Part shown: positions 43,253 to 51,837 of the stretch, in pieces
Numbering within the stretch: the stretch's first letter is position 1
Layout: each line of letters opens with the position of its first letter
Assembly: GCA_049318625.1 (NCBI GenBank)
Contig: JBMOGA010000021.1
Span: forward strand, 1 to 53,722
Origin: JBMOGA01 sp049318625
Lineage (GTDB): Bacteria > Pseudomonadota > Alphaproteobacteria > Rhizobiales > Hyphomicrobiaceae
DNA: 53,722 bases
Direction of reading: 5' to 3'
Translations under genes and position numbers: made by a program
Notes under the pieces: model-generated
What the model saw: the letters and a program-made list of their open reading frames with translations, nothing else
Told to the model about the DNA's origin: nothing
Databases searched by the model: none

Positions 43253-44194
43253 GTGATCACCCGACGCGGGTTGTTGACGGGCCTTGGCGCCTTCGGCCTC
43301 GGCGGCACCGGACTGGCCGGGTACGCCGCGTCCGAGTCGTGGTTCGATGGCGTGACCCACTACAACTTGAGCCCGCCGGGTTGGCCGGCCGACCGTTCCC
43401 TGCGCATCGTCGCGCTGGCCGACATCCACGCCTGCGAGCCGTTCATGGGGTTGGCCCGGGTGCGCCGGCTGGTCGCCAAGGCCAATGCGTTGCGGCCCGA
43501 CGTCACGGTGCTGCTCGGCGACTATGTGCCGAGCCGCGGGCTGCTGCGCTATGCCGACTGGATCGAGGAGCCGCGCATCGCCGAGGCGCTGGGCGCGCTC
43601 CAGGCGCCGCGTGGCGTGTTCGCCATTCTCGGCAATCACGACTGGTGGGAGGACGATGCGGCCATGGCGCGCCGGGGCGGTCCGACCGCCATCGGCCGGG
43701 CGCTCGCCGCCAACGGCATCCGGGTGCTGGAGAACGGCGCGGAGCGGACGGGTGGCGCCGACCACCCGGTTTGGATCGCCGGGCTCGGCGACCAGTGGGC
43801 GTTCTGGCGCCCCAACAGCCGGCACGAGTTGCGGCGCGGGCGGCCACGCTACATCGGCATCGACGATCTGCCGGGCACGCTCGGCCAGGTGACGGACACG
43901 GCGCCGGTGATCCTGCTGATCCACGAGCCCGACGGCTTCGTCAACGTGCCCGACCGGGTGGCGCTGACGCTCGCCGGGCACACCCACGGCGGACAGGTGC
44001 AACTGTTCGGCTATGCGCCGATCGTGCCGTCGATGTACGGCCGCCGGTTCGTCTACGGCCACATCGTCGAGAACGACCGGCATCTGGTGGTGTCGGGCGG
44101 GCTCGGTTGCAGCGGCGTGCCGATCCGCTTCGGCTGTCCGCCGGAGATCGTCGTCGTCGACCTCGGCCCGCCGCGTCGCGAGGCGCTCGCATGA
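43253..44194 (+). CDS. exported metallophosphoesterase (YkuE-like) with Tat-type signal
   Basis: 313-aa calcineurin-like phosphodiesterase. The start is GTG 43253 (AGGGGA upstream), which yields ITRRGLLTGLGAFGL, a twin-arginine-like signal sequence with hydrophobic core to about 27. Metal motifs then follow: ADIHACEPFMG, LLGDYVPSR, ILGNHDWW, GLGDQ and AGHTHGGQVQLFG. Related enzymes cleave UDP-sugars or phospholipids at the membrane. The 3' end overlaps ybgC (ATGA). Confidence 0.88.
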   Translation: MITRRGLLTGLGAFGLGGTGLAGYAASESWFDGVTHYNLSPPGWPADRSLRIVALADIHACEPFMGLARVRRLVAKANALRPDVTVLLGDYVPSRGLLRYADWIEEPRIAEALGALQAPRGVFAILGNHDWWEDDAAMARRGGPTAIGRALAANGIRVLENGAERTGGADHPVWIAGLGDQWAFWRPNSRHELRRGRPRYIGIDDLPGTLGQVTDTAPVILLIHEPDGFVNVPDRVALTLAGHTHGGQVQLFGYAPIVPSMYGRRFVYGHIVENDRHLVVSGGLGCSGVPIRFGCPPEIVVVDLGPPRREALA

Positions 44195-44676
44195 GCCGGG
44201 AGTGGCCCGATCTCGCCGGCCAACTGATCCGCAACGCGGACGGCCTCAGGCACGTGCTGCCGATCCGTGTCTATTTCGAGGACACCGATTTCTCGGGCCT
44301 CGTCTATCACGGCTCCTATGTGCGCTGGTGTGAGCGCGGGCGGTCGGACTTCCTGCGGCTGCTCGGTAATGACCACCGTGGCCTGATCGACGGCCATGGC
44401 GGCCGGGAGCCCGCGGCGTTCGTCGTGCGGCGGATGGGCCTGGAATTCCGGCGGCCGGCGCGCATCGACGAGGTGCTGGAGGTCGGCACGCGGGTGGCGG
44501 AGATGGGAGCCGCCCATCTCGTGCTCGACCAGCGGATCACGCGGGACGGGGTGGAACTGTTCACGGCCGAGGTCATGGTGGTGCTGGTCAGCATGGCCGG
44601 CAAGCCACTGCGGCTCGCACGCGAGGTGCGGGCCGCCTTCGGGGCCGCCGTGACACCTGTGGCGGGCGGCCAGTAG
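44191..44676 (+). CDS. ybgC: tol-pal-associated acyl-CoA thioesterase YbgC
   Basis: 161-aa hot-dog-fold thioesterase. The EDTDFSGLVYHGSYVRWCERGRS segment (about 31-53) carries the catalytic Asp (D34) and the conserved YH. MSREWPDLAGQL precedes it. YbgC commonly opens the tol-pal cluster in proteobacteria, where it hydrolyses short-chain acyl-CoA or acyl-ACP. Here a carbonic anhydrase separates it from tolQ. Confidence 0.93.
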   Translation: MSREWPDLAGQLIRNADGLRHVLPIRVYFEDTDFSGLVYHGSYVRWCERGRSDFLRLLGNDHRGLIDGHGGREPAAFVVRRMGLEFRRPARIDEVLEVGTRVAEMGAAHLVLDQRITRDGVELFTAEVMVVLVSMAGKPLRLAREVRAAFGAAVTPVAGGQ

Positions 44677-44730
44677 ACAGGTCCACCGTCGCCCGGCATG
44701 GTCCGCCGGTCAGTCTCAGGGGAGCCCCGC

Positions 44731-45396
44731 ATGGCCACGGCGAAAGATGGCGCGCTCGATCCCGATCTCGCGGACGCCCTTGAGGGCTACGAGCGGTTCC
44801 GCCAGCAGTTCGAGCGCGATCAGGCGTTCTTCAAGGGCCTGGCCGCCCGCAAGCAGAAGCCGCGCCTGCTGTGGATCGGCTGCTCCGACAGCCGCGTGGT
44901 GCCAGCGCAGATCACGTCGGCCGATCCCGGCGAACTGTTCGAGATCCGCAACATCGCCAATACGGTGCCGCCGTCGGGCACGACCGACGACAGCGTCGGC
45001 GCGGCCATCGAGTATGCCGTCGGCCATCTCGGCATCGACGACATCGTGGTGTGCGGGCACACCGGCTGCGGCGGCCTGCAGGCGCTGCTGCAAGGCGAGA
45101 TCCCCGCCCACGAACCTCATCTCGCGCGCTGGCTGGACAACACGCGGCTGGCGCACCGTCTGGTGGCGGCCCAGGGCGTGGACGCGGCCGAGCACATGGC
45201 GGCACTGGTGCGGGCGCATGTGCAATTTCAGATCGACAATCTGCTCACCTATCCGCTGGTGCGGGCGCGTGTCGATGCGGGCCAGCTCGGCCTGCACGGG
45301 TGGATCTACGTGATGGAGCAGGGCGAGCTGCTGGCCTACGATGCGGGCAGCGGCGACTGGCGTGAACTCGGCGCGGCGCTCCGTGGCGCTCCGTGA
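44731..45396 (+). CDS. beta-class carbonic anhydrase
   Basis: 221-aa beta carbonic anhydrase interconverting CO2 and bicarbonate. Zinc ligands C51, H110 and C113 (GCSDSR, CGHTGCGG), with catalytic D53/R55, are all present. It lacks a signal peptide, so it is cytoplasmic. ATG 44731 has AGGGGAG upstream. Position between ybgC and tolQ is unusual for the conserved tol cluster. It is followed by an inverted repeat, GCGCAAT/ATTGCGC (45408-45429), before tolQ. Confidence 0.94.
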   Translation: MATAKDGALDPDLADALEGYERFRQQFERDQAFFKGLAARKQKPRLLWIGCSDSRVVPAQITSADPGELFEIRNIANTVPPSGTTDDSVGAAIEYAVGHLGIDDIVVCGHTGCGGLQALLQGEIPAHEPHLARWLDNTRLAHRLVAAQGVDAAEHMAALVRAHVQFQIDNLLTYPLVRARVDAGQLGLHGWIYVMEQGELLAYDAGSGDWRELGAALRGAP

Positions 45397-45562
45397 CGGA
45401 TGCGGGAGCGCAATTTCGCCCCATTGCGCGGCAAAAAGGCCCTTCGTTATCAAAGCGCCACGAAGATCCACGAGTGAAGCAGCCTGAGCCCAGGCGCCCG
45501 GGCCGTCCGACGGTCGGGTGCGTGTTGGGTTGTCAGGCGGCCGATCAGACCACGGACGGGCA

Positions 45563-46279
45563 ATGAACACATTACAGATGCTGCAGGGTGCTGCGGGTGG
45601 CGGCAGCGGTGCAGACCTCTCCTTCCTGACGCTGTTCCTTTCGGCCCATCCCGTCGTCAAGGTGGTGATGCTGGGCCTGATTCTGGCGTCCGTCTGGTCG
45701 TGGGCGATCATCTTCGAAAAGCTGTTCGCGTTCCGGCGCGCCCGCATCGAGGCGGACCGGTTCGAGCAGTTGTTCTGGTCCGGCCAGTCGCTGGACGAAC
45801 TGTACGGCAACCTGTCGCGGGGGCGCACGATCGCGCTGGCGGCGTTGTTCGTGGCGGCGATGCGGGAGTGGAAGCGCTCGGTCGAGGGCAATATCCGCGC
45901 GCTCGGCGGCATTCAGCTGCGCGTCGAAAAAGTGATGGACGTGACGATCAGCCGTGAGATGGAGCGGCTGGACCGGCGGTTGCTGTTTCTCGCCACGGTC
46001 GGCTCGACGGCGCCGTTCGTCGGCCTGTTCGGCACGGTGTGGGGCATCATGGCGAGCTTCCAGGCGATCGCGGTGTCGAAGAACACCAGCCTCGCGGTGG
46101 TGGCGCCCGGAATCGCGGAAGCGCTGTTCGCCACCGCCATCGGCCTCGTCGCCGCCATACCGGCGGTTATCTTCTACAACAAGTTCTCGGCCGATTCGGC
46201 GCGTCTCGGGCAGCGGCTCGAAGCCTTCGCCGACGAGTTCTCGGCCATCGTATCGCGGCAGATCGACGTCAGGACGTAA
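45563..46279 (+). CDS. tolQ: Tol-Pal system proton channel subunit TolQ
   Basis: 238-aa ExbB/TolQ family inner-membrane protein with three transmembrane segments (about 20-50, 135-160 and 170-195). The family signature in TM2-TM3 (GSTAPFVGLFGTVWGIMASF and ALFATAIGLVAAIPAVIFYNKF) is intact. It forms the proton-driven motor with TolR that energises TolA during envelope constriction. The ATG at 45563 is preceded by GGACGGGCA, weak. It heads the tolQRAB run. Confidence 0.96.
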   Translation: MNTLQMLQGAAGGGSGADLSFLTLFLSAHPVVKVVMLGLILASVWSWAIIFEKLFAFRRARIEADRFEQLFWSGQSLDELYGNLSRGRTIALAALFVAAMREWKRSVEGNIRALGGIQLRVEKVMDVTISREMERLDRRLLFLATVGSTAPFVGLFGTVWGIMASFQAIAVSKNTSLAVVAPGIAEALFATAIGLVAAIPAVIFYNKFSADSARLGQRLEAFADEFSAIVSRQIDVRT

Positions 46280-46284
46280 GTCAC

Positions 46285-46752
46285 ATGGGTGCCAGTCTCG
46301 CCAAGGGTGGCAGTGGAGGCGGCCGCCGGCGCCGCACGCGCCGGCATGCGCCGATGAGCGAGATCAACGTGACGCCGTTCGTCGACGTCATGCTGGTGCT
46401 GCTCATCATTTTCATGGTCGCGGCGCCGCTGATGACGTCGGGCGTGCCGCTCGAACTTCCGCAGGCCAAGGGCTCGCAGATCGAATCGCAGAAAAAAGAG
46501 CCGATCATCGTCTCGGTCCGCAAGGACGGCGCGGTGTTTCTCGGCCAGGAGGACCAGACGCCGATCCGGCTCGAGGAACTCGGCGCCAAGCTCAAGGCGG
46601 TGGCCGAGAGCCGGGGTGGCATGGACGAGCCGATCTTCGTGCGCGGCGACAAGGCGACCGACTACGGCAACGTCGCGCGGGTGATGGCGCGGATCAAGGA
46701 TGCCGGGTTCAAGAAGCTGTCGCTGGTGACCGAGGTGGAAAGCGGGGGGTGA
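46285..46752 (+). CDS. tolR: Tol-Pal system protein TolR
   Basis: 155-aa ExbD/TolR family protein: basic N-terminal cytosolic tail (GGRRRRTRRH), one transmembrane helix (about 30-52) with the proton-path Asp in NVTPFVDVMLVLLIIFMV, and a periplasmic domain (60-155). Start ATG 46285, 5 bp after tolQ. Confidence 0.95.
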   Translation: MGASLAKGGSGGGRRRRTRRHAPMSEINVTPFVDVMLVLLIIFMVAAPLMTSGVPLELPQAKGSQIESQKKEPIIVSVRKDGAVFLGQEDQTPIRLEELGAKLKAVAESRGGMDEPIFVRGDKATDYGNVARVMARIKDAGFKKLSLVTEVESGG

Positions 46753-46761
46753 CGACGCGTG

Positions 46762-47814
46762 ATGCGCGGTCTCACAGGCTCCGCACTGCTGCATGGCGGC
46801 CTCCTCGCGTGGGCGCTCGTGAGCTTCCACGAGACCAAGCCATTCAAATTGCCGGAGCCCGAGCCTGTCGAAGTCGCCATCGTCTCCGAGGGTGACATCG
46901 TCCGGCTGCGCCAGGGCGACCGGCAGTCGAAGCTGCTCGAAGCCCAGCCGCAGGTGAAGCCGAGCCCCGAAGCCCAGCCGCAGGAGGCGCCGCGGCCCAA
47001 GCCGCCGCCGCCGCCACCGCCGGCCGCCGCGGCTCCGCCACCCCCGCCGCCCGACCCGCCGAAGGTCGAGCCGCCGCCGCCTCCGCCGAAAGCGGAGACG
47101 CCGAAGCCGCCCGAGCCGGTGAAGGACCCGATCGCCGAGCAATTGGCGGCCGCTCCGCCGGAGCCGGAGGGGCCTTCGCCGGAGGAGATCGCGCGGAAGG
47201 AAGCGGAAAAGCGCGCCGAGGAAGAGCGGCGACGCGTGGAGGCCCAGAAGAAGGCCGAGGCCGACAAGAAGCGGAAGGACGACCTGAAGAAGAGAGAGGA
47301 CGAGAAGAAGCGTCTCGCCGAACTGAAGCGCAAGGAAGAGGAAAAGAAGAAGAAGGAATTCGACCCCGGGAAAATCGCGGCGCTGCTGGACAAGACGCCC
47401 GAGAAGCGCGGCGCGCCGCCGCCGTCGGCCGCCACCACCAACCCGGCGACCAAGGCCAAGGGGGCGACCGCGGGCGCGCCCGAGGGTCAGGACAGCCAAC
47501 TCACCGCCAGCCAGCGGTCGATGATCGGCGTGATGATGCGCCAGGCGGTCAGGGAATGCTGGAACATCAACGCCGGCGCCCAGGGCATCGACCGGATGGT
47601 GGTGAAGGTGGAGGTCAAGCTGACGCCGGACGGGCGCCTCAACGGCACGCCGAAGGTCGTCAACAGTCAGGGCGGCCCGCTGTTCGCCGACGCCTCGAAC
47701 AGCGCGCTGAGGGCGCTGGTCGTGTGCGCGCCCTACGATTTGCCCGCCAACCTCTACGAAGGGGGCTGGGACCATATGATCGTCACGTTCGACCTGCAGG
47801 CGATGTTTCGTTAG
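46762..47814 (+). CDS. tolA: cell envelope integrity protein TolA
   Basis: 350-aa periplasm-spanning protein. N-terminal transmembrane helix (about 5-22) with the LHGGLLAWAL motif; a Pro-rich segment (about 70-110); a Lys/Glu-rich coiled coil (about 135-200); the FDPGKIAALLDKTPE motif typical of alphaproteobacterial TolA; and a C-terminal domain (about 250-350) that would contact TolB/Pal. GTG 46759 directly precedes ATG 46762 in frame, so either can be the start. 9 bp after tolR. Confidence 0.92.
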   Translation: MRGLTGSALLHGGLLAWALVSFHETKPFKLPEPEPVEVAIVSEGDIVRLRQGDRQSKLLEAQPQVKPSPEAQPQEAPRPKPPPPPPPAAAAPPPPPPDPPKVEPPPPPPKAETPKPPEPVKDPIAEQLAAAPPEPEGPSPEEIARKEAEKRAEEERRRVEAQKKAEADKKRKDDLKKREDEKKRLAELKRKEEEKKKKEFDPGKIAALLDKTPEKRGAPPPSAATTNPATKAKGATAGAPEGQDSQLTASQRSMIGVMMRQAVRECWNINAGAQGIDRMVVKVEVKLTPDGRLNGTPKVVNSQGGPLFADASNSALRALVVCAPYDLPANLYEGGWDHMIVTFDLQAMFR

Positions 47815-47846
47815 AACAGCCGCGATCCTGAAGGAAGATGACAGCC

Positions 47847-49205
47847 ATGCGGAACTCCGACTCTCGGTCGCCACTGTGGTCTCGGCGCGGCGTGCTCCTG
47901 GCCGGAGCGGCCGTCTCGGCCGGCATGGCCGGCGGCTTCGGTGGACCAGCGGCGGCGCAGCGGCGCGGGCCGACAGAGGTCGACGTGACCGAGGCCAACC
48001 TGAAGCCGCGGCCGATCGCGATCCCGCTGTTCCTCGGCGAGGACCCGAAGCTCGCCGCCGAGGTGACGGCCATCGTGGCCGGCAACCTCGAGCGCTCGGG
48101 GCTGTTCCAGCCGCTCGACCGCGGCGCCTTCCTGGAGCAGATGCGCGACGTGCTGGCTACGCCGCGGTTCGCCGACTGGCGGGCGATCGGCGCGGAGGCG
48201 CTGGTGGTCGGCCGGGTGGCGCAGCTGCCGGACGGGCGCGTGCGCGCCGACTACGCGCTGTGGGACGTCGTGCTCGGCAAGCGGCTGGCCGGCCAGTTCT
48301 TCACCACCACGCTCGCCAACTGGCGCCGCGTCGGCCACATCATTTCCGATCAGGTCTACGAGAAGCTGACGCTGGAGAAGGGGTACTTCGACACCCGCAT
48401 CGTGTTCATCGACGAGACCGGCGCCAAGGACCGCCGGGTCAAGCGGCTGGCGATCATGGACCAGGACGGCGCCGGGGTGCGCTTCCTGACCAGCGGCGGT
48501 GATCTCGTGCTGACGCCGCGGTTCAGCCCGACCACCCAGGACATCGCCTACATGTCGTACGTCGGCGGGCAGCCGCGGGTGGTGCTGCTGAATCTCGACA
48601 GCCAGCAGCAGGACATCGTCGGCGAGTTCCCGGGCATGACCTTCGCGCCGCGGTTCTCGCCGGACGGGCAGCGGATCGTCATGAGCCTGCAGCAGGGGGC
48701 GGCCTCGACGCTGGTCGAACTGGACCTGCGGTCGAAGCGCAAGCGCGCTCTCACCCAGACCGAGCGGATCGATACGGGGCCCTGCTATGCGCCGGATGGG
48801 CGTCAGCTCGTGTTCGAATCGGACCGCGACGGCACCCAGCAGCTCTATGTGATGGGTTGGGACGGGGCCGGCGTGCGCCGGATCTCCAACGGCGATGGCC
48901 GCTACTCGACGCCGGTGTGGTCGCCGCGCGGCGACTACATCGCCTTCACCAATCAGATGGCGGGCCGGTTCCTGATCGGCGTGATGAAGCCCGATGGCAC
49001 GGGCGAGCGCATCCTGACCGAGGGGTTCCACAACGAAGGGCCGACATGGGCGCCCAACGGCCGCGTCCTCATGTTCTTCCGCGAGCAGCCGAGCCCGTCG
49101 GGCGGGCCGCGGATCTACTCGATCGATATTACCGGATACAACGAACGGCCGGTGCCGACGCCCTCGTTCGCCTCCGATCCGGCGTGGTCACCGCTGCGGG
49201 GCTGA
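47847..49205 (+). CDS. tolB: Tol-Pal system beta-propeller protein TolB
   Basis: 452-aa periplasmic protein: signal peptide with a twin-Arg-like core (WSRRGVLLAGAAVSAG), an N-terminal domain (DUF-type TolB_N, about 45-165), and a six-bladed beta-propeller with repeats such as PRFSPTTQDIAYMS, PRFSPDGQRIVMSL, PVWSPRGDYIAFTN and PTWAPNGRVLMFF. It binds Pal and TolA. I prefer ATG 47847 to ATG 47838 because the AAGGAAG site (47831-47837) would be flush with the first and leaves 9 nt to the second. Starts 32 bp after tolA. Confidence 0.94.
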   Translation: MRNSDSRSPLWSRRGVLLAGAAVSAGMAGGFGGPAAAQRRGPTEVDVTEANLKPRPIAIPLFLGEDPKLAAEVTAIVAGNLERSGLFQPLDRGAFLEQMRDVLATPRFADWRAIGAEALVVGRVAQLPDGRVRADYALWDVVLGKRLAGQFFTTTLANWRRVGHIISDQVYEKLTLEKGYFDTRIVFIDETGAKDRRVKRLAIMDQDGAGVRFLTSGGDLVLTPRFSPTTQDIAYMSYVGGQPRVVLLNLDSQQQDIVGEFPGMTFAPRFSPDGQRIVMSLQQGAASTLVELDLRSKRKRALTQTERIDTGPCYAPDGRQLVFESDRDGTQQLYVMGWDGAGVRRISNGDGRYSTPVWSPRGDYIAFTNQMAGRFLIGVMKPDGTGERILTEGFHNEGPTWAPNGRVLMFFREQPSPSGGPRIYSIDITGYNERPVPTPSFASDPAWSPLRG

Positions 49206-49625
49206 GTCACGGCGCCTGAGACGAGTCGTAAACTGTGCGTAAAGGGACCCGGCACAGGGGCACAACCTTTTCACCCACTGCAACCGGTATGGCCCGTAAA
49301 GGCCTTGATTTTCTTCGTGTTCACACAACAGTCGCGTTGTATTTTCGCACCATGAGGACCCCAAAACCACCCTGTGAGGAGGTCCATCCTTGATCTCCAC
49401 TGGCCACCCCGGTACGCAATAACAGGCGATTGCCGAACGGCGCTTGGGAGTGACCCGTGCATTACGTAAGGGGCATGACCGCCGTAAGGTGGTCAGTGCG
49501 GCGGAACTCAGGTGACGTCGCACGGAAGTTCTGCATTCGCCAGTGAAGCCCTTGGCCGTTTCGGCGGTCAGGGATCGGGTCGCTCGCCAGGTCAGGCAAG
49601 CCAGGGACAGCATAGGAGAGAAGTC
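49206..49625. other. 420-bp noncoding region between tolB and the small lipoprotein
   Basis: No credible ORF. A clear RNA hairpin lies at 49476-49495: TGACCGCC, tetraloop GTAA (GNRA type), GGTGGTCA, eight pairs including one G-U. A possible weak promoter, TTGATC (49390-49395), 17 bp, TACGCA (49413-49418), lies upstream of it, pointing toward the lipoprotein gene. The region could be a long structured 5' leader or a small RNA. Confidence 0.5.
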
Positions 49626-49748
49626 ATGAAGGGCGCTATCATCATCGCGACTGTGATCGCCGCTGTGGCCGTCGGTGCGTGCCGGAAGGAAGTTCCGCAC
49701 TCCCCGATGAAGCTCGGCGCCAGCTCGGTTGAGCAGGCCGCTCGCTAA
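49626..49748 (+). CDS. very small lipoprotein, 40 aa
   Basis: 40-aa protein with a hydrophobic signal (residues 4-18) and a lipobox VGAC, C19 being the probable lipidation site. The mature part CRKEVPHSPMKLGASSVEQAAR is short and polar; the PMKLGA motif is familiar from other alphaproteobacterial small lipoproteins, from memory. AGGAGAG lies 5 nt before ATG 49626. It is followed by its own terminator, so it forms a separate unit inside the tol-pal locus. Role unknown. Confidence 0.8.
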   Translation: MKGAIIIATVIAAVAVGACRKEVPHSPMKLGASSVEQAAR

Positions 49749-49792
49749 AGCGAGCCTCGGACCACGGTTCTTGCAACTGGGGTTCGTGGATA

Positions 49793-49833
49793 GGCCGCAC
49801 GCTACGGGTTTCGGCCCGCAGCTGCGGCCTTTT
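49793..49833 (+). terminator. intrinsic terminator after the small lipoprotein
   Basis: GGCCGCA (49793-49799) and TGCGGCC (49823-49829) enclose an inner CGGG...CCCG stem and are followed by TTTTGCG. It closes the lipoprotein unit, and probably the tolB transcript, before pal. Confidence 0.85.
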
Positions 49834-50079
49834 GCGTGTGGATAGAGTGTCGTAAGCTCACAGGTTGTGGGCGCGTGGGCGCCGGCGGCATGGTAGCGTG
49901 ACAGCGCGCGCAGCTTCCGGCTCGGGCAGTCCGTGTAGTCCTAAATTTACCGGGCTGGCCACATTTTGGTGCGAAGCTCGCGTTAACAGCCGGAGACGCG
50001 CGTGCGTCAGCATCCTAAGTCCCCTTGGATGCGTGATCGGGGCACGGCGCGAGCAATCGAAGGACGAAGAGGCGAAGTG

Positions 50080-50607
50080 ATGCTGGCAACTCGGGCGAAC
50101 TGCCGCCGGACGATGCGACCCATTCTGGCTGGTCTGCTGGCCGTCGGGCTGCCTCTGTTGGCCGGTGCTTGCGCCAACCAGGATCTGCAGCCGGACAGTG
50201 CCCGTCTCGGGCCGGCGGGGCAGCGCGTGCCCGCGACGCCGGGTTCGCAGCGCGACTTCACGCAGAACGTCGGCGACATCGTCTATTTCTCGACGGACAG
50301 CACCGATCTGACGCCAGAAGCGCAGCAGACGCTCGCGAATCAGGCGCGTTGGTTGCAGCAGTACGCGCAGTACACCTTGACCATCGAGGGCCATGCCGAC
50401 GAACGCGGCACGCGCGAATACAACATCGCGCTCGGCGCCAAGCGGGCACAGACGGTGCGCGATTATCTGGCGCGCAACGGAATCGCACCGCAGCGCATCC
50501 GCACGATCTCGTTCGGCAAGGAGCGCCCGGTCGCGGTCTGCAACGACATTTCGTGCTGGTCACAGAACCGGCGCGCGCAGACGGTACTGAACAATCGCGG
50601 CAGCTGA
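50080..50607 (+). CDS. pal: peptidoglycan-associated lipoprotein Pal
   Basis: 175-aa outer-membrane lipoprotein. Signal peptide with lipobox LAGAC (C about 30), followed by a flexible linker and an OmpA-like peptidoglycan-binding domain (about 60-175) with IVYFSTDSTDLTPEAQ and the TIEGHADERGTREYNIALGAKRA core. It anchors the outer membrane to peptidoglycan and binds TolB. ATG 50080 (GTG 50077 just before it) has AGAGGCGAAG upstream. An in-frame extension to 50002 is unlikely to be used. Confidence 0.95.
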   Translation: MLATRANCRRTMRPILAGLLAVGLPLLAGACANQDLQPDSARLGPAGQRVPATPGSQRDFTQNVGDIVYFSTDSTDLTPEAQQTLANQARWLQQYAQYTLTIEGHADERGTREYNIALGAKRAQTVRDYLARNGIAPQRIRTISFGKERPVAVCNDISCWSQNRRAQTVLNNRGS

Positions 50608-50728
50608 GAGCAGGCCCGCGTTGCGGCCGAGGCGTTGACAGGCGCCGTCCTTCGGGAGATGCGTTCGGCTGATGCGGGGGCGTGCTCCGGCCAAGCGGCG
50701 GCGCGGGACGAGTAGCGGGGAGCACCGG

Positions 50729-51790
50729 ATGTCCGGCCATTTGGGGGCGATGGGGTTGGCGGCGGTGATGGGCGTGCTGGTGACGGCTTCCGTCGCGCAC
50801 GCGCAGCAATTGCCGCAACAGCCACCGCGGCCGCCGCAATCGACGCAGCCCGCCGCTCAGTCCCAGGTTCCCGCCCAACAGCCTCCCGCCGCCAAGAAGC
50901 AGGCCGCACCGAAGGCCGAGCCCGCCGCGGCGGCCGAGCCGCGTGGCGGCAATTCGGCGCTGCGCGGCCGGATCGAGCAGCTCGAGGAGCAGCTCATCGA
51001 CATGCAGGTGGCCATCGGGACCATCGAATCGCTGGCGAAGACGCCGGGTGGCGCCGGCACCGGGAGCTTCCGGACGATGCCGTCGGCCGGTGGCGGCGAT
51101 CCGGTGCGCGTCGAATCGGTCGAAGTTCAACTGCGGGCGCTGCTCGCACAGGTCGAGCGTCTGGCCGATCGTGTGAGCGCTCTCGAAGGCGGGCGCGGCG
51201 CGGCGCCGCCGGCGGTGATCCCGTCTGCTCCTCCGGCGCGGCCGGGGGCGGCGGCACGGGCGCCACAGGTCGAGTCGTCGGGTTTCGGGCAGACCGTCAT
51301 CACGCCGGGCGGCCCGGTCGGCGGCGGCGATGCCATCGGCTCGCTGTTGCGCGAGGGCGATCCGGCCTCGGCGCCGGGACGGCAGGCGGCGCTCGGCGAT
51401 CCGGCGGCCAACCCGAAGCAGATGTACGAGACCGCCTACGGCTATCTGCTGCAGCAGGACTATGGCGCGGCGGAAGCGGCTTTCACCGAGTTCCTCGGCC
51501 AGAACCCGAACGATGCGCTGGCGGGCAACGCCCAATACTGGCTCGGCGAGACCTATTTCGTGCGCGGCCAGTACAAGTCGGCGGCTGGCGCCTTCCTCAA
51601 GGGCTATCAGGCCTACGGGCGCAGCTCGAAGGCGCCGGACAGCCTGCTGAAGCTGGCGATGTCGCTCGACCGGCTCGGCCAGCGCGACGCCGCCTGCTCG
51701 TCGTTCGGCGAGCTGCAGACGCGGTTCCCGCAGGCGCCGTCGACCATTCGCAACCGGGCGCAGAGCGAGCGCCAGCGTCTGGGGTGCTGA
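50729..51790 (+). CDS. cpoB: cell division coordinator CpoB (YbgF)
   Basis: 353-aa periplasmic protein: signal peptide ending VAHAQ (about 26), Gln/Pro-rich linker, an N-terminal trimerising coiled coil (about 70-160, LRGRIEQLEEQLIDMQVAIGTIE and later VRVESVEVQLRALLAQVERLADRVSAL), then a TPR domain (about 230-350) with ETAYGYLLQQDYGAAEAAF, LAGNAQYWLGETYFVRGQYKSAAGAFL and SLLKLAMSLDRLGQRDAACSSF. It coordinates peptidoglycan synthesis with Tol during division. Start ATG 50729. Confidence 0.93.
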   Translation: MSGHLGAMGLAAVMGVLVTASVAHAQQLPQQPPRPPQSTQPAAQSQVPAQQPPAAKKQAAPKAEPAAAAEPRGGNSALRGRIEQLEEQLIDMQVAIGTIESLAKTPGGAGTGSFRTMPSAGGGDPVRVESVEVQLRALLAQVERLADRVSALEGGRGAAPPAVIPSAPPARPGAAARAPQVESSGFGQTVITPGGPVGGGDAIGSLLREGDPASAPGRQAALGDPAANPKQMYETAYGYLLQQDYGAAEAAFTEFLGQNPNDALAGNAQYWLGETYFVRGQYKSAAGAFLKGYQAYGRSSKAPDSLLKLAMSLDRLGQRDAACSSFGELQTRFPQAPSTIRNRAQSERQRLGC

Positions 51791-51837
51791 CGCGAGGCCG
51801 TCGCCCGTGTGGGCCGGCCGGTGATCGAGGCCGTGGC

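Noticed and set aside
49354..49392. Short open frame of 13 codons (ATG to TGA) in the tolB-lipoprotein gap as a leader peptide
   Set aside because: No ribosome binding site and no regulatory codons such as a run of one amino acid; not supported.
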